Source: Oscillospiraceae bacterium (lineage in GTDB: Bacteria; Bacillota_A; Clostridia; Oscillospirales; Oscillospiraceae). Taken from it: a stretch of DNA of 12,266 nucleotides. Under the pieces are notes generated by a model. It was not told where the DNA came from, did not search any database, and saw nothing but the letters and a program-made list of their open reading frames with translations. The first letter of the stretch is position 1; each line of letters starts with the position of its first letter. Below are positions 5,107 through 12,266 of the stretch, in pieces. The stretch spans positions 1 through 12,266 of the forward strand of contig JAILOS010000051.1 of assembly GCA_024690695.1 (NCBI GenBank), written 5' to 3'. The translations under genes were made by a program, and so were the position numbers.

Positions 5107-5925
5107 GTGAAACACCGGATCAGAAAAAGCCTGTGCGCGCTGCTGGCGCTGGCGCTGCTGTTTGGGCTCGCCGCCTGCGGCGAGGACAACGGCAGCCACC
5201 GCGTCAAGGGCGTGCTGACGCTGGTGGAGCAGGCGTATTCCCTGGCCTTCCGCAACGACGATCCGCTACAGCGCTATCTGGTGGCGGCGATCGAGGAGCT
5301 CAACGCCGAGGGGACCGTCGACGAGCTGAGCCGCAAATGGTTCGGCAAGAAGATCATCGAGTTCGGCAAAAAGGAAAACGCGCTGGCGGCGCTGGGCGAG
5401 ATCCCGGCGCACAAGCTGCTGGTGGGCGTGGACATCAACTCCTTCCCGATGGCCTACGTCCAGGACGGCAACTACTGGGGCTTTGACGTGGAGCTGGCGA
5501 CGCTGGCCTGCGAAAAGCTCGGCTGGGAGCTGCAGATCCTGTCGATCGAGAAGGAGAACGTCTATATCGAGCTCTATTCCGGCAATATCGACGTCGCCTG
5601 GGGCGGCGTAGCGCTGTCACAGGCCGAGCTCGACGCCGGGGCCTACACCCAGTACGGCCCCTACGTGGACAACGACATCGTCGTGATCGCGCGCGACGGC
5701 TCCGTGGTGAAAAACAGCTCCAAGCTCAGCGGCAAGACGCTGGCCATGCCGACGACGCCGGAAGCGATGGAGGCCCTGGACGGCGACCCGAAGCTCAAGG
5801 AGAAGCTCGGGCAGATCATGCGCCTGCCCGGCGGCACGGCGGAGTGCTTCGCCGCGCTCTACGCCGGCGACTGCGACGCGGTGCTGACCGACAGCACGGC
5901 GATGTACTACTACAACTCCCATTGA
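5107..5925 (+). CDS. Solute-binding lipoprotein, family 3 type, with apparently circularly permuted domain order
   Basis: From the GTG start the protein has 272 residues (275 from an ATG at 5098). KHRIRKSLCALLALALLFG leads to the lipobox LAAC with Cys24, so it should be a membrane-anchored extracytoplasmic lipoprotein. Residues about 34-80, from KGVLTLVEQAYSLAFRNDDP to GTVDELSRKWFG, match the C-terminal end of PF00497-type binding proteins (compare YGIAFPKGSDEL...ENGTYNEIYKKWFG of GlnH). A linker (81-102) follows, then residues 103-272 match the rest of the domain: KLLVGVDINSFPMAYVQDGN, GFDVELATLACEKLG, IELYSGNIDVAWGGVALS, and CDAVLTDSTAMYYY. The protein stops exactly where the moved segment would normally begin. 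Asp262 of VLTD keeps the usual amine-binding Asp, but no Arg or Lys occurs at 163-194, where the carboxylate-binding Arg is expected. No permease or ATPase for it is adjacent. It is last in the operon, before a strong terminator. A binding or sensing role is likely; the ligand is unknown. Confidence 0.8.
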   Translation: MKHRIRKSLCALLALALLFGLAACGEDNGSHRVKGVLTLVEQAYSLAFRNDDPLQRYLVAAIEELNAEGTVDELSRKWFGKKIIEFGKKENALAALGEIPAHKLLVGVDINSFPMAYVQDGNYWGFDVELATLACEKLGWELQILSIEKENVYIELYSGNIDVAWGGVALSQAELDAGAYTQYGPYVDNDIVVIARDGSVVKNSSKLSGKTLAMPTTPEAMEALDGDPKLKEKLGQIMRLPGGTAECFAALYAGDCDAVLTDSTAMYYYNSH

Positions 5926-5945
5926 TGGCCGGGGAGCGTTCCCAA

Positions 5946-6000
5946 AAGAACGGACGGGCGCGAGGTTTTGGAAAAAAACCTCGCGCCCGTCCGCGTTCTT
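5946..6000 (+). terminator. Strong intrinsic terminator ending the 2629-5925 operon
   Basis: A perfect 19-bp stem (5951-5969 with 5975-5993) with a GGAAA loop is extended by AAGAA (5946-5950) pairing with TTCTT (5996-6000) across a 2-base bulge. It starts 20 bp after the lipoprotein stop. The tail beyond it is not strongly T-rich on the plus strand, but the stem is exceptionally stable. Confidence 0.8.
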
Positions 6001-6027
6001 AAGAAACTTAGACCGCCCGCATGGTGG

Positions 6028-6056
6028 TTGACCTTGCGCCGCTTCCGTGATAAAAT
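6028..6056 (+). promoter_or_regulatory. Sigma-A-type promoter before the methyltransferase / ECF cluster
   Basis: TTGACC (6028-6033), a 17-base spacer, then TAAAAT (6051-6056). This follows the previous operon's terminator and lies about 60 bp before the GTG start at 6118. It is the only clear promoter seen before ecfA1, so it may drive the whole set through truA. Confidence 0.75.
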
Positions 6057-6117
6057 ATCATGAATTATCATTGGCTCCGGGAAAACGCAGCCGGAGCGCG
6101 GAAGGAGAGGTGCGGGC

Positions 6118-6978
6118 GTGTTTATTGCCGACGGATGGCGCGATTTTGAGCTGCTGGACTGCTCGGGCGGCGAAAAGCTGGAGCGCTGGGGCAGCTATAT
6201 CCTCGTGCGGCCCGATCCGCAGGCTATCTGGAATACGCCGCGCACGGACCCGCGCTGGAACGCGCGCGACGCCCGCTACCGCCGCAGCGAGACCGGCGGC
6301 GGGAGCTGGGACAAGGGGAGCCTGCCCGAGAGCTGGAGGATCCGCTACGGGGAGCTTTGCTTCCACGTCAAGCCCATGAACTTCAAGCACACCGGCCTCT
6401 TCCCCGAGCAGGCCGCCAACTGGGACTGGGCCATGGCGAAGATCCGGGCGGCCGGGCGGCCGATCCGGGTGCTCAACCTCTTCGGCTACACCGGCGCCGC
6501 CACCGTCGCCTGCGCCGCGGCCGGGGCGGAGGTCTGCCACGTCGACGCGGCGAAGGGCATGGTCGCCTGGGGCAAGGACAACGCCGCCGCCTCCGGGCTG
6601 AAGGAGGCTCCGATCCGCTGGATCGTGGACGACTGCTCGAAATTCGTCGAGCGGGAGATCCGCCGCGGCAAGCGCTACGACGCGCTGATCATGGACCCGC
6701 CGAGCTACGGGCGGGGCCCCTCGGGCGAGATCTGGAAGCTGGAGACGAACCTCTGGCCCTTCGTGTCGCTGTGCGCGCAGGCGCTGAGCGACGAGCCGCT
6801 TTTCGTGCTGATCAATTCCTATACGACCGGCCTCTCGGCCTCGGTGCTGAGCTACGTGACCGAGAGCATCTTCACCAAAAAATTCGGCGGCCGCTCCGAC
6901 GCGCAGGAGCTCGGCCTTCCGGTGACCGACAGCGGGCTCGTCCTCCCCTGCGGCGCGACCTGCCGCTGGGAGAGATAG
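6118..6978 (+). CDS. Class I SAM-dependent methyltransferase, RlmI-like family
   Basis: This 286-residue cytoplasmic enzyme should transfer a methyl group from S-adenosylmethionine, most probably to RNA. A small N-terminal domain (1-90) holds LLDCSGGEKLERWGSYILVR and PDPQAIW, typical of the PF10672-type group related to the 23S rRNA m5C methyltransferase RlmI. The Rossmann-fold motif I is VLNLFGYTGAATVACAAAGA (118-137), an acidic residue at 143 should bind SAM, and motif IV is DALIMDPPSYGRG (188-200). The PUA domain of full-length RlmI (about 400 residues) is absent, as in the short form of this family. The GTG start at 6118 is supported by AAGGAGAGG just upstream and by the family's N-terminal motif beginning soon after it. 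It has its own promoter, and ecfA1 begins 49 bp after its stop. The exact target base is unknown. Confidence 0.88.
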   Translation: MFIADGWRDFELLDCSGGEKLERWGSYILVRPDPQAIWNTPRTDPRWNARDARYRRSETGGGSWDKGSLPESWRIRYGELCFHVKPMNFKHTGLFPEQAANWDWAMAKIRAAGRPIRVLNLFGYTGAATVACAAAGAEVCHVDAAKGMVAWGKDNAAASGLKEAPIRWIVDDCSKFVEREIRRGKRYDALIMDPPSYGRGPSGEIWKLETNLWPFVSLCAQALSDEPLFVLINSYTTGLSASVLSYVTESIFTKKFGGRSDAQELGLPVTDSGLVLPCGATCRWER

Positions 6979-6979
6979 G

Positions 6980-6993
6980 CGGGAATATTCCCG
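6980..6993. promoter_or_regulatory. 14-bp perfect palindrome before ecfA1
   Basis: CGGGAATATTCCCG is perfectly self-complementary and begins two bases after the methyltransferase stop, 34 bp before the ecfA1 start. It is immediately followed by the overlapping palindrome CCGGCCGG (6991-6998). It could be an operator or a small hairpin processing the transcript. No regulator can be named. Confidence 0.35.
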
Positions 6994-7027
6994 GCCGGCA
7001 TCCATTCCGAAGCATCAGAGGTTTATC

Positions 7028-7858
7028 ATGAGCGTGATCGAATTTCAACAAGTGCATTTCAGCTATCCCGGCGAGGAGCGGGAGAGCCTTTGCGGCGTCG
7101 ATCTGCGGATCGAGCGGGGCAGCTTCACGGCGGTGCTGGGGCACAACGGCTCCGGCAAGTCCACCCTCGCCAAGCACATGAACGCGATCCTCACGCCCAC
7201 GCAGGGCCGCGTTCTGGTGGACGGCGCGGACACCGCCGACGAGACGCGGCTGCTGGAGATCCGCCGCCGGGTCGGGATGGTGTTCCAGAACCCGGACAAC
7301 CAGCTCGTCGCCAACGTCGTCGAGGACGACGTGGCCTTCGCGCCGGAGAACCTCGGCGTGCCGCCGGAGGAGATCCGGAAGCGCGTCGACGCGGCGCTGG
7401 CGCGGGTCGGGATGAGCGAATTCCGCCTGCACGCGCCGCACCTGCTGTCCGGCGGACAGAAGCAGCGCGTGGCGATCGCGGGCGTGCTCGCGATGCAGCC
7501 GGAGATCATCGTCCTCGACGAGCCGACCGCGATGCTCGATCCGCAGGGGCGGCGCGAGGTCGTGGCCACGGTCACGCGGCTGTGCCGCGAGGAGGGCATG
7601 ACCGTCGTGCTGATCACGCACCACATGGACGAGTGCGTCGGCGCCGACCGGCTGCTTGTGATGAGCGAGGGGAGCGTCGTGCTCGACGGGAGCCCCTCAA
7701 AGGTCTTCTCACAGGTCGAGCGCCTCGAGGCCGAGGGGCTGGACGTGCCGGAGACCACGCGGCTGCTCTACGATCTGCGCCGCGAGGGCTTTTCTCTCTC
7801 GCTCGACGCGCTGGACGAGGACGGCTGCGCCGCGGCCGTCGCCGCCGCGGCCCGCTGA
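7028..7858 (+). CDS. ecfA1: Energy-coupling factor transporter ATPase 1
   Basis: This 276-residue ABC ATPase is one of the two motor subunits of a group II ECF transporter, which imports vitamins or metal ions through interchangeable S-components. All ABC motifs are intact: Walker A GHNGSGKST (38-46), Q-loop Gln87 in MVFQNPDNQ, signature LSGGQKQR (140-147), Walker B IIVLDEPTAMLDP (160-172) and switch His198 in LITHHMDE. FQNPDNQL and HHMDE fit EcfA1 (CbiO-type) rather than EcfA2. AGAGG lies 6 bases before the ATG. The C-terminal tail after about residue 225 (VERLEAEGLDVPETTRLLYD) is the usual EcfA C-terminal region that helps dimerisation. It lies directly upstream of ecfA2, with a 35-bp gap. 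No S-component gene is in the window. Confidence 0.95.
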   Translation: MSVIEFQQVHFSYPGEERESLCGVDLRIERGSFTAVLGHNGSGKSTLAKHMNAILTPTQGRVLVDGADTADETRLLEIRRRVGMVFQNPDNQLVANVVEDDVAFAPENLGVPPEEIRKRVDAALARVGMSEFRLHAPHLLSGGQKQRVAIAGVLAMQPEIIVLDEPTAMLDPQGRREVVATVTRLCREEGMTVVLITHHMDECVGADRLLVMSEGSVVLDGSPSKVFSQVERLEAEGLDVPETTRLLYDLRREGFSLSLDALDEDGCAAAVAAAAR

Positions 7859-7893
7859 GCGCGAACTTTGGGTTTTTTAAGGACAGACTGACG

Positions 7894-8754
7894 ATGGCAG
7901 AATTACGCGTGGAGGCTCTGACGCACGTCTACAGCGCAGGGACCCCCTTTCAGAAAACCGCGATCGAGAACGTCACGCTGACGATCCCGCAGGGACAGCT
8001 TGCGGCGGTGATCGGTCACACCGGCTCCGGCAAATCCACCTTCATCCAGCATCTCAACGCCCTGCTGCAGCCCACGAGCGGCAAGGTCTTCTGCGGCGGG
8101 AAGGACATCAACGCCGACAAGCGCAGCCGCCGCGACGTCAAGTGGCAGGTCGGGCTCGTGTTCCAGTACCCGGAGTACCAGCTCTTCGAGGAGACCGTGT
8201 ACAAGGACATCGCCTTCGGCCCGAAAAACGGCGGGCTCGGCGAAAAAGAGATCGACGAGCGGGTGCGTGAGGCCGCGCGCTTTTCCGGCGTGGACGAGGC
8301 GCTGTTCGAGCGCTCGCCGCTGGAGCTCTCGGGCGGACAGAAGCGCCGCATCGCGATCGCCGGCGTGATCGCGATGCGCCCGGGCGTGCTCGTGCTCGAC
8401 GAGCCGACCGCCGGGCTGGACCCGGCGGGCTGCCGCCGCATCCTTGACAACATCCTCGCCTACCGGCGCGAGACCGGCTCGACGGTGATCCTCGTCAGCC
8501 ACAGCATGGACGACGTGGCCCGTCTGGCCGAGCGCCTGATCGTCTTCGACCGCGGCGCCGTCGCGATGGACGGCACGCCCGAGGAGATCTTCTCCCGGCC
8601 GGAGGAGCTGATCGCGATGGGGCTCGACATCCCGCACGCCGCCTCGCTGGCGATGGCGCTGCGCCGGAAGGGCCTCGCGCTCGAGGGTTCGATCTACACC
8701 CACGAGCAGCTCCTGGACGCCGTGCTGCGCGCAAAGGGGGTGGCGGGATGCTGA
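7894..8754 (+). CDS. ecfA2: Energy-coupling factor transporter ATPase 2
   Basis: The second ECF ATPase, 286 residues, pairs with EcfA1 to drive EcfT. It begins MAELRVEALTHVYSAGTPFQ, the typical EcfA2 start with the longer HVYSAGTPF segment. Motifs: Walker A GHTGSGKST (41-49), Q-loop Gln91 in LVFQYPEYQLFEETV, signature LSGGQKRR (145-152), Walker B VLVLDEPTAGLDP (165-177) and His203 in LVSHSMDD. FQYPEYQLFEETV is characteristic of EcfA2. The ATG at 7894 has AAGGA 10 bases upstream. The reading frame stays open far upstream, inside ecfA1, but that extension has no family similarity and is a shadow. Its last bases overlap the start of ecfT by 7 bp, suggesting coupled translation. Confidence 0.95.
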   Translation: MAELRVEALTHVYSAGTPFQKTAIENVTLTIPQGQLAAVIGHTGSGKSTFIQHLNALLQPTSGKVFCGGKDINADKRSRRDVKWQVGLVFQYPEYQLFEETVYKDIAFGPKNGGLGEKEIDERVREAARFSGVDEALFERSPLELSGGQKRRIAIAGVIAMRPGVLVLDEPTAGLDPAGCRRILDNILAYRRETGSTVILVSHSMDDVARLAERLIVFDRGAVAMDGTPEEIFSRPEELIAMGLDIPHAASLAMALRRKGLALEGSIYTHEQLLDAVLRAKGVAGC

Positions 8755-9545
8755 AGGACATCACCCTCGGCCAGTTCTTCCCCGGCGACACCCCGGTGCA
8801 CCGGCTTGACCCGCGCACGAAGATCCTCTGGCTGATCCTCTACATCGTGGCGCTGTTCCAGGCGGTCTCCTGGTGGAGCTACGCGCTGGTCACCGCGGTC
8901 ACCGCCGCGTGCATGATCCTCGGGCACATCCACCCGCGCAACATCTTCAAGGGCCTCAAGCCGATGATCTTCATCATCGCGCTCACGGCGCTGCTGAACC
9001 TCTTTTACACCGAAGGCACCCCGATCGTCGAGGGCTGGAGCATCACCTGGGAGGGCCTGGCCCGCACGGTGCAGATGGTGCTGCGCATCGTTCTGCTGAT
9101 CACCGGCACCTTCCTGCTGACCTACACGACCAGCCCGCTGGCGCTGACGGACGGCATGGAACGGATGCTCAATCCGCTCAAGCGCCTGCACGTTCCGGTG
9201 CACGAGATGACGATGATGATGAGCATGGCGCTGCGCTTTATCCCGACGCTGATCGAGGAGACGGACAAGATCATGTCGGCGCAGAAGGCGCGCGGAGCGG
9301 ATTTCGAGACCGGCGGGCTGGTCCGCCGGGCGAAGGCGCTGCTGCCGATCCTCGTGCCGCTGTTCGTGTCGGCCTTCCGGCGCGCGGACGAGCTGGCCGT
9401 CGCGATGGAAAGCCGCTGCTACCACGGCGGCGAGGGCAGGACCAGCATGAAACAGATGAAACTGCAGGCGATTGATTTCGCAGCGCTCGCGCTCGGCGTG
9501 CTGTATCTCGCCGGCGTGACCGTACTGGGACGGTTTGGCTTATGA
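8748..9545 (+). CDS. ecfT: Energy-coupling factor transporter transmembrane protein
   Basis: This 265-residue membrane protein links the two ATPases to the substrate-specific S-component. Hydrophobic segments are visible at roughly 25-58, 72-88, 106-128, 196-210 and 243-261. The two coupling-helix signatures that contact the ATPases are Ala181-Arg-Gly in SAQKARGADFETGG and Ser222-Arg-Cys in AVAMESRCYHGG, the second a common variant of the Ala-Arg-Gly motif. The N-terminus GQFFPGDTPVHRLDPRTKIL is typical of EcfT. The ATG at 8748 lies inside the end of ecfA2 and its stop overlaps the truA start (ATGA). The full set A1-A2-T is present and intact, so the module should be functional once an S-component is supplied from elsewhere. 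Confidence 0.95.
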   Translation: MLKDITLGQFFPGDTPVHRLDPRTKILWLILYIVALFQAVSWWSYALVTAVTAACMILGHIHPRNIFKGLKPMIFIIALTALLNLFYTEGTPIVEGWSITWEGLARTVQMVLRIVLLITGTFLLTYTTSPLALTDGMERMLNPLKRLHVPVHEMTMMMSMALRFIPTLIEETDKIMSAQKARGADFETGGLVRRAKALLPILVPLFVSAFRRADELAVAMESRCYHGGEGRTSMKQMKLQAIDFAALALGVLYLAGVTVLGRFGL

Positions 9546-10303
9546 GAAACATTGCTTTGCGCTTATCCTACGACGGCAGCAGCTATCACGGCTGGCAGGT
9601 GCAGAAAAACGAGATCAGCGTCGCCGAGACGCTGGAGGAGGCGCTGACGAAGGTCTGCGGCCATCCGGTGCGCGTCGTCGGCTGCGGCCGCACCGACGCG
9701 GGCGTCCACGCGCTGCGCTACTGCGCCAATTTCCGCACGGACTGCCGCGTTCCGACCGATCGTTTTCCGCTGGCGGTCAACGCGCGGCTGCCGATGGACA
9801 TCGCGGTATCTGACGCCGTCGAGGCGCCCGAGGACTTCAATGCGATCGGCTCGTGCATAAAAAAGGAATATATCTATAAAATACTCAACAGCAACATCCG
9901 CAATCCCTTCCTCGAGCGGCGGGTCTGCTTCTATCCGCAGGCGCTCGACACCGGGCGGATGCGCGCGGCGGCCGCGGCCTTCGAGGGTACGCACGATTTC
10001 CGCGCGGTGCGCAGCGTCGGCACCGAGACGAAGACCACGGTGCGCACGGTCTACCGCTGCGCGGTGGAGCGCGAGGGCGAGATGATCACGGTCTCCGTCT
10101 GCGCCGACGGCTTTCTGTACAACATGTGCCGCGCGATCGTCGGCACGCTGGTCTACGCGTCCTACGGCAAGCTCGAGCCCGAGGATATCCCGCTGCTCCT
10201 CGAAAAGGGCGACCGCCGCCTCACCGGGCCGACGATGCCGCCGCAGGGGCTCTACCTCAGCCGCGTCTGGTACGAGGGCGCCGTTGGGAAAATGATGGAA
10301 TAA
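9542..10303 (+). CDS. truA: tRNA pseudouridine(38-40) synthase TruA
   Basis: This 253-residue enzyme converts uridines 38, 39 and 40 in the tRNA anticodon arm to pseudouridine. The catalytic Asp52 is in GCGRTDAGVHAL. Other family segments include the N-terminal RLSYDGSSYHGWQVQ, FPLAVNARLP, KKEYIYKILNSNIRNPF, FEGTHDFRAV and the C-terminal CADGFLYNMCRAIVGTLV. Length and termini are complete. The ATG at 9542 overlaps the ecfT stop by ATGA, so translation is probably coupled; no strong ribosome site of its own was seen. ecfT-truA is a widely conserved linkage in Firmicutes. The usual following genes rplM and rpsI are absent: a new promoter begins right after the stop. Confidence 0.97.
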   Translation: MRNIALRLSYDGSSYHGWQVQKNEISVAETLEEALTKVCGHPVRVVGCGRTDAGVHALRYCANFRTDCRVPTDRFPLAVNARLPMDIAVSDAVEAPEDFNAIGSCIKKEYIYKILNSNIRNPFLERRVCFYPQALDTGRMRAAAAAFEGTHDFRAVRSVGTETKTTVRTVYRCAVEREGEMITVSVCADGFLYNMCRAIVGTLVYASYGKLEPEDIPLLLEKGDRRLTGPTMPPQGLYLSRVWYEGAVGKMME

Positions 10304-10332
10304 TTGCTTTGTTCACAATTCGATGCTAAAAT
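10304..10332 (+). promoter_or_regulatory. Promoter for the CvpA-type gene and probably the ClpE-like gene
   Basis: TTGCTT (10304-10309) starts at the base after the truA stop. A 17-base spacer leads to TAAAAT (10327-10332), which carries an extended TGC just before it. The start codon of the next gene is 42 bp downstream. Confidence 0.6.
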
Positions 10333-10336
10333 GAGA

Positions 10337-10355
10337 GAGGATCGGAGAGATCCTC
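10337..10355 (+). other. Small leader hairpin before the CvpA-type gene
   Basis: GAGGATC pairs with GATCCTC across a GGAGA loop, a 7-bp stem between the probable transcription start and the ribosome site GGGGGAAG (10362-10369). The loop contains a GGAGA sequence resembling a ribosome site. It may stabilise the 5' end of the mRNA; it has no T-tract, so it is not a terminator. Confidence 0.4.
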
Positions 10356-10374
10356 AAAGACGGGGGAAGTACAT

Positions 10375-11097
10375 ATGACTTTGATTATCGACATTGTGCT
10401 GCTGGCGATCATCGCGCTGTGCACCTGGGGCGGCTATAAGCGCGGCCTCGTCGGCGGGATCGCGGGCCTGTTTGCGATCGTCATCGCCCTGTTCGGCGGC
10501 AGCCTGCTGTCCGCGACCTATTCCGGGGAGGTGATCCCGGCGCTCAGGCCCTTCGTCGGCGGCCTGATCGATTCCCAGCAGACCACCGACGCCATTCTCA
10601 AGGAGATGGGCTACGGCGACAGCGACAAATCGCTCAACGACATTCTGGCCGACGACAGCAGCCTCAGCACGAAATACGCCGCCAGCTGCATGCGCTACGT
10701 CGGTTTTTCCGAGGAGCGCTCGGATGAGCTGGCCGTCCGCTGCCGCGACGTGCTCAAGGCCAATCCGGACATGACGGCCACGGAGGCGGTGATCGAGGTG
10801 CTCTGCGACACGATCACCTACGTGCTCGGCCTGCTGCTGGCCTTTCTGCTGATCCTGATCGCGCTGGTCGCGATCGCCAACGTCTTCAACCTCTCCTTCC
10901 GCCTGCCGACGATGGAGAACCTGGACGAGATCGGCGGCGCGGTGCTGGGCTTCGCGCGGGGCTTTCTGTACTGCATCCTGCTGTCCTGGATCCTCAGCTT
11001 TCTCGGCGTGGTCATCGGCCGCGACACGCTGGAGGAGACCCTGCTGGCCCAGTTCTTCATGAAGATCGACTTTGTTACCCGCGGGCTGCTCTACTGA
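10375..11097 (+). CDS. CvpA family integral membrane protein
   Basis: This 240-residue protein belongs to the CvpA (colicin V production) family, whose precise role in Firmicutes is not settled. Four hydrophobic segments are visible at about 2-18, 26-46, 146-170 and 187-213. The family pattern appears in GGYKRGLVGGIAGL near the first pair and ENLDEIGGAVLGFARGF before the last helix. Between helices 2 and 3 is a polar stretch of about 95 residues (50-145), longer than the loop of typical 160-180 residue CvpA proteins, which explains the greater length. The ATG at 10375 has GGGGGAAG 5 bases upstream. The ClpE-like gene begins 38 bp after its stop with no terminator between them, so the two are probably co-transcribed. 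Family call good; function unknown. Confidence 0.8.
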   Translation: MTLIIDIVLLAIIALCTWGGYKRGLVGGIAGLFAIVIALFGGSLLSATYSGEVIPALRPFVGGLIDSQQTTDAILKEMGYGDSDKSLNDILADDSSLSTKYAASCMRYVGFSEERSDELAVRCRDVLKANPDMTATEAVIEVLCDTITYVLGLLLAFLLILIALVAIANVFNLSFRLPTMENLDEIGGAVLGFARGFLYCILLSWILSFLGVVIGRDTLEETLLAQFFMKIDFVTRGLLY

Positions 11098-11135
11098 CAA
11101 AAAGCAAGCCCTGTTATCCCTGAGGAGGATCATCT

Positions 11136-12266
<1,131 letters not shown>

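Noticed and set aside
5926..6117. Riboswitch or T-box before the methyltransferase/ECF genes
   Set aside because: The gap is explained by the upstream terminator, a promoter and a short leader of about 55 bases, too short for a known vitamin riboswitch. No conserved riboswitch sequence was recognised.
7090..8754. A single 554-residue protein spanning ecfA1 and ecfA2
   Set aside because: The upstream part is an out-of-frame reading of ecfA1. The real ecfA2 begins at the ATG at 7894, with a ribosome site and the family N-terminus.

Overview
The window looks like chromosomal DNA of a GC-rich Firmicute, most likely a class Clostridia gut-type lineage (Oscillospirales or Christensenellales-like). 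The reasons are strong AGGAGG ribosome binding sites, the ecfA1-ecfA2-ecfT-truA block, an M18 aminopeptidase and M3 oligoendopeptidase of Firmicutes type, a ClpE-like unfoldase, and GC-rich intergenic repeats of a kind common in such genomes. No species can be named from the sequence alone.

Layout. (1) 1-158: the end of a fibronectin type III-like surface protein, closed by a strong hairpin terminator. (2) 159-770: about 610 bp without a gene, packed with repeats: a 28-bp inverted pair, two near-identical 27-bp direct repeats plus a 14-bp partial, a second copy of the terminator hairpin, and a MITE-like element of about 115 bp. (3) 771-2453, minus strand: an M3 oligoendopeptidase. (4) 2454-2628: a divergent promoter region. 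(5) 2629-5925, plus strand: a three-gene operon of M18 aminopeptidase, exported membrane-anchored serine hydrolase of the beta-lactamase/DD-peptidase fold, and a solute-binding lipoprotein, ended by a very strong terminator at 5946-6000. (6) 6118-10303, plus strand: an RlmI-like methyltransferase, then ecfA1, ecfA2, ecfT and truA, the last three with overlapping ends. (7) 10375-12266, plus strand: a CvpA-type membrane protein and a ClpE-like ATPase that runs off the window.

How the genes work together. The M3 endopeptidase and the M18 aminopeptidase are transcribed away from one shared control region and could together degrade small peptides to amino acids. The ECF module (two ATPases and the transmembrane EcfT) energises vitamin or metal uptake through S-components encoded elsewhere. 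TruA modifies tRNA and is a usual neighbour of ecfT. The ClpE-like protein should unfold proteins for ClpP.

The most unusual item is the lipoprotein at 5107-5925. Its sequence reads as a family 3 solute-binding protein with the order of its parts swapped: the segment that normally ends the domain (through the KWFG signature) sits directly after the lipobox, and the rest of the domain follows and ends where that segment would normally begin. This suggests a natural circular permutation, and the arginine that normally holds an amino-acid carboxylate is also absent. Its operon partner, the serine hydrolase, has three alternating cysteines immediately before the catalytic serine. Everything else is ordinary housekeeping content apart from the repeat-rich intergenic region.
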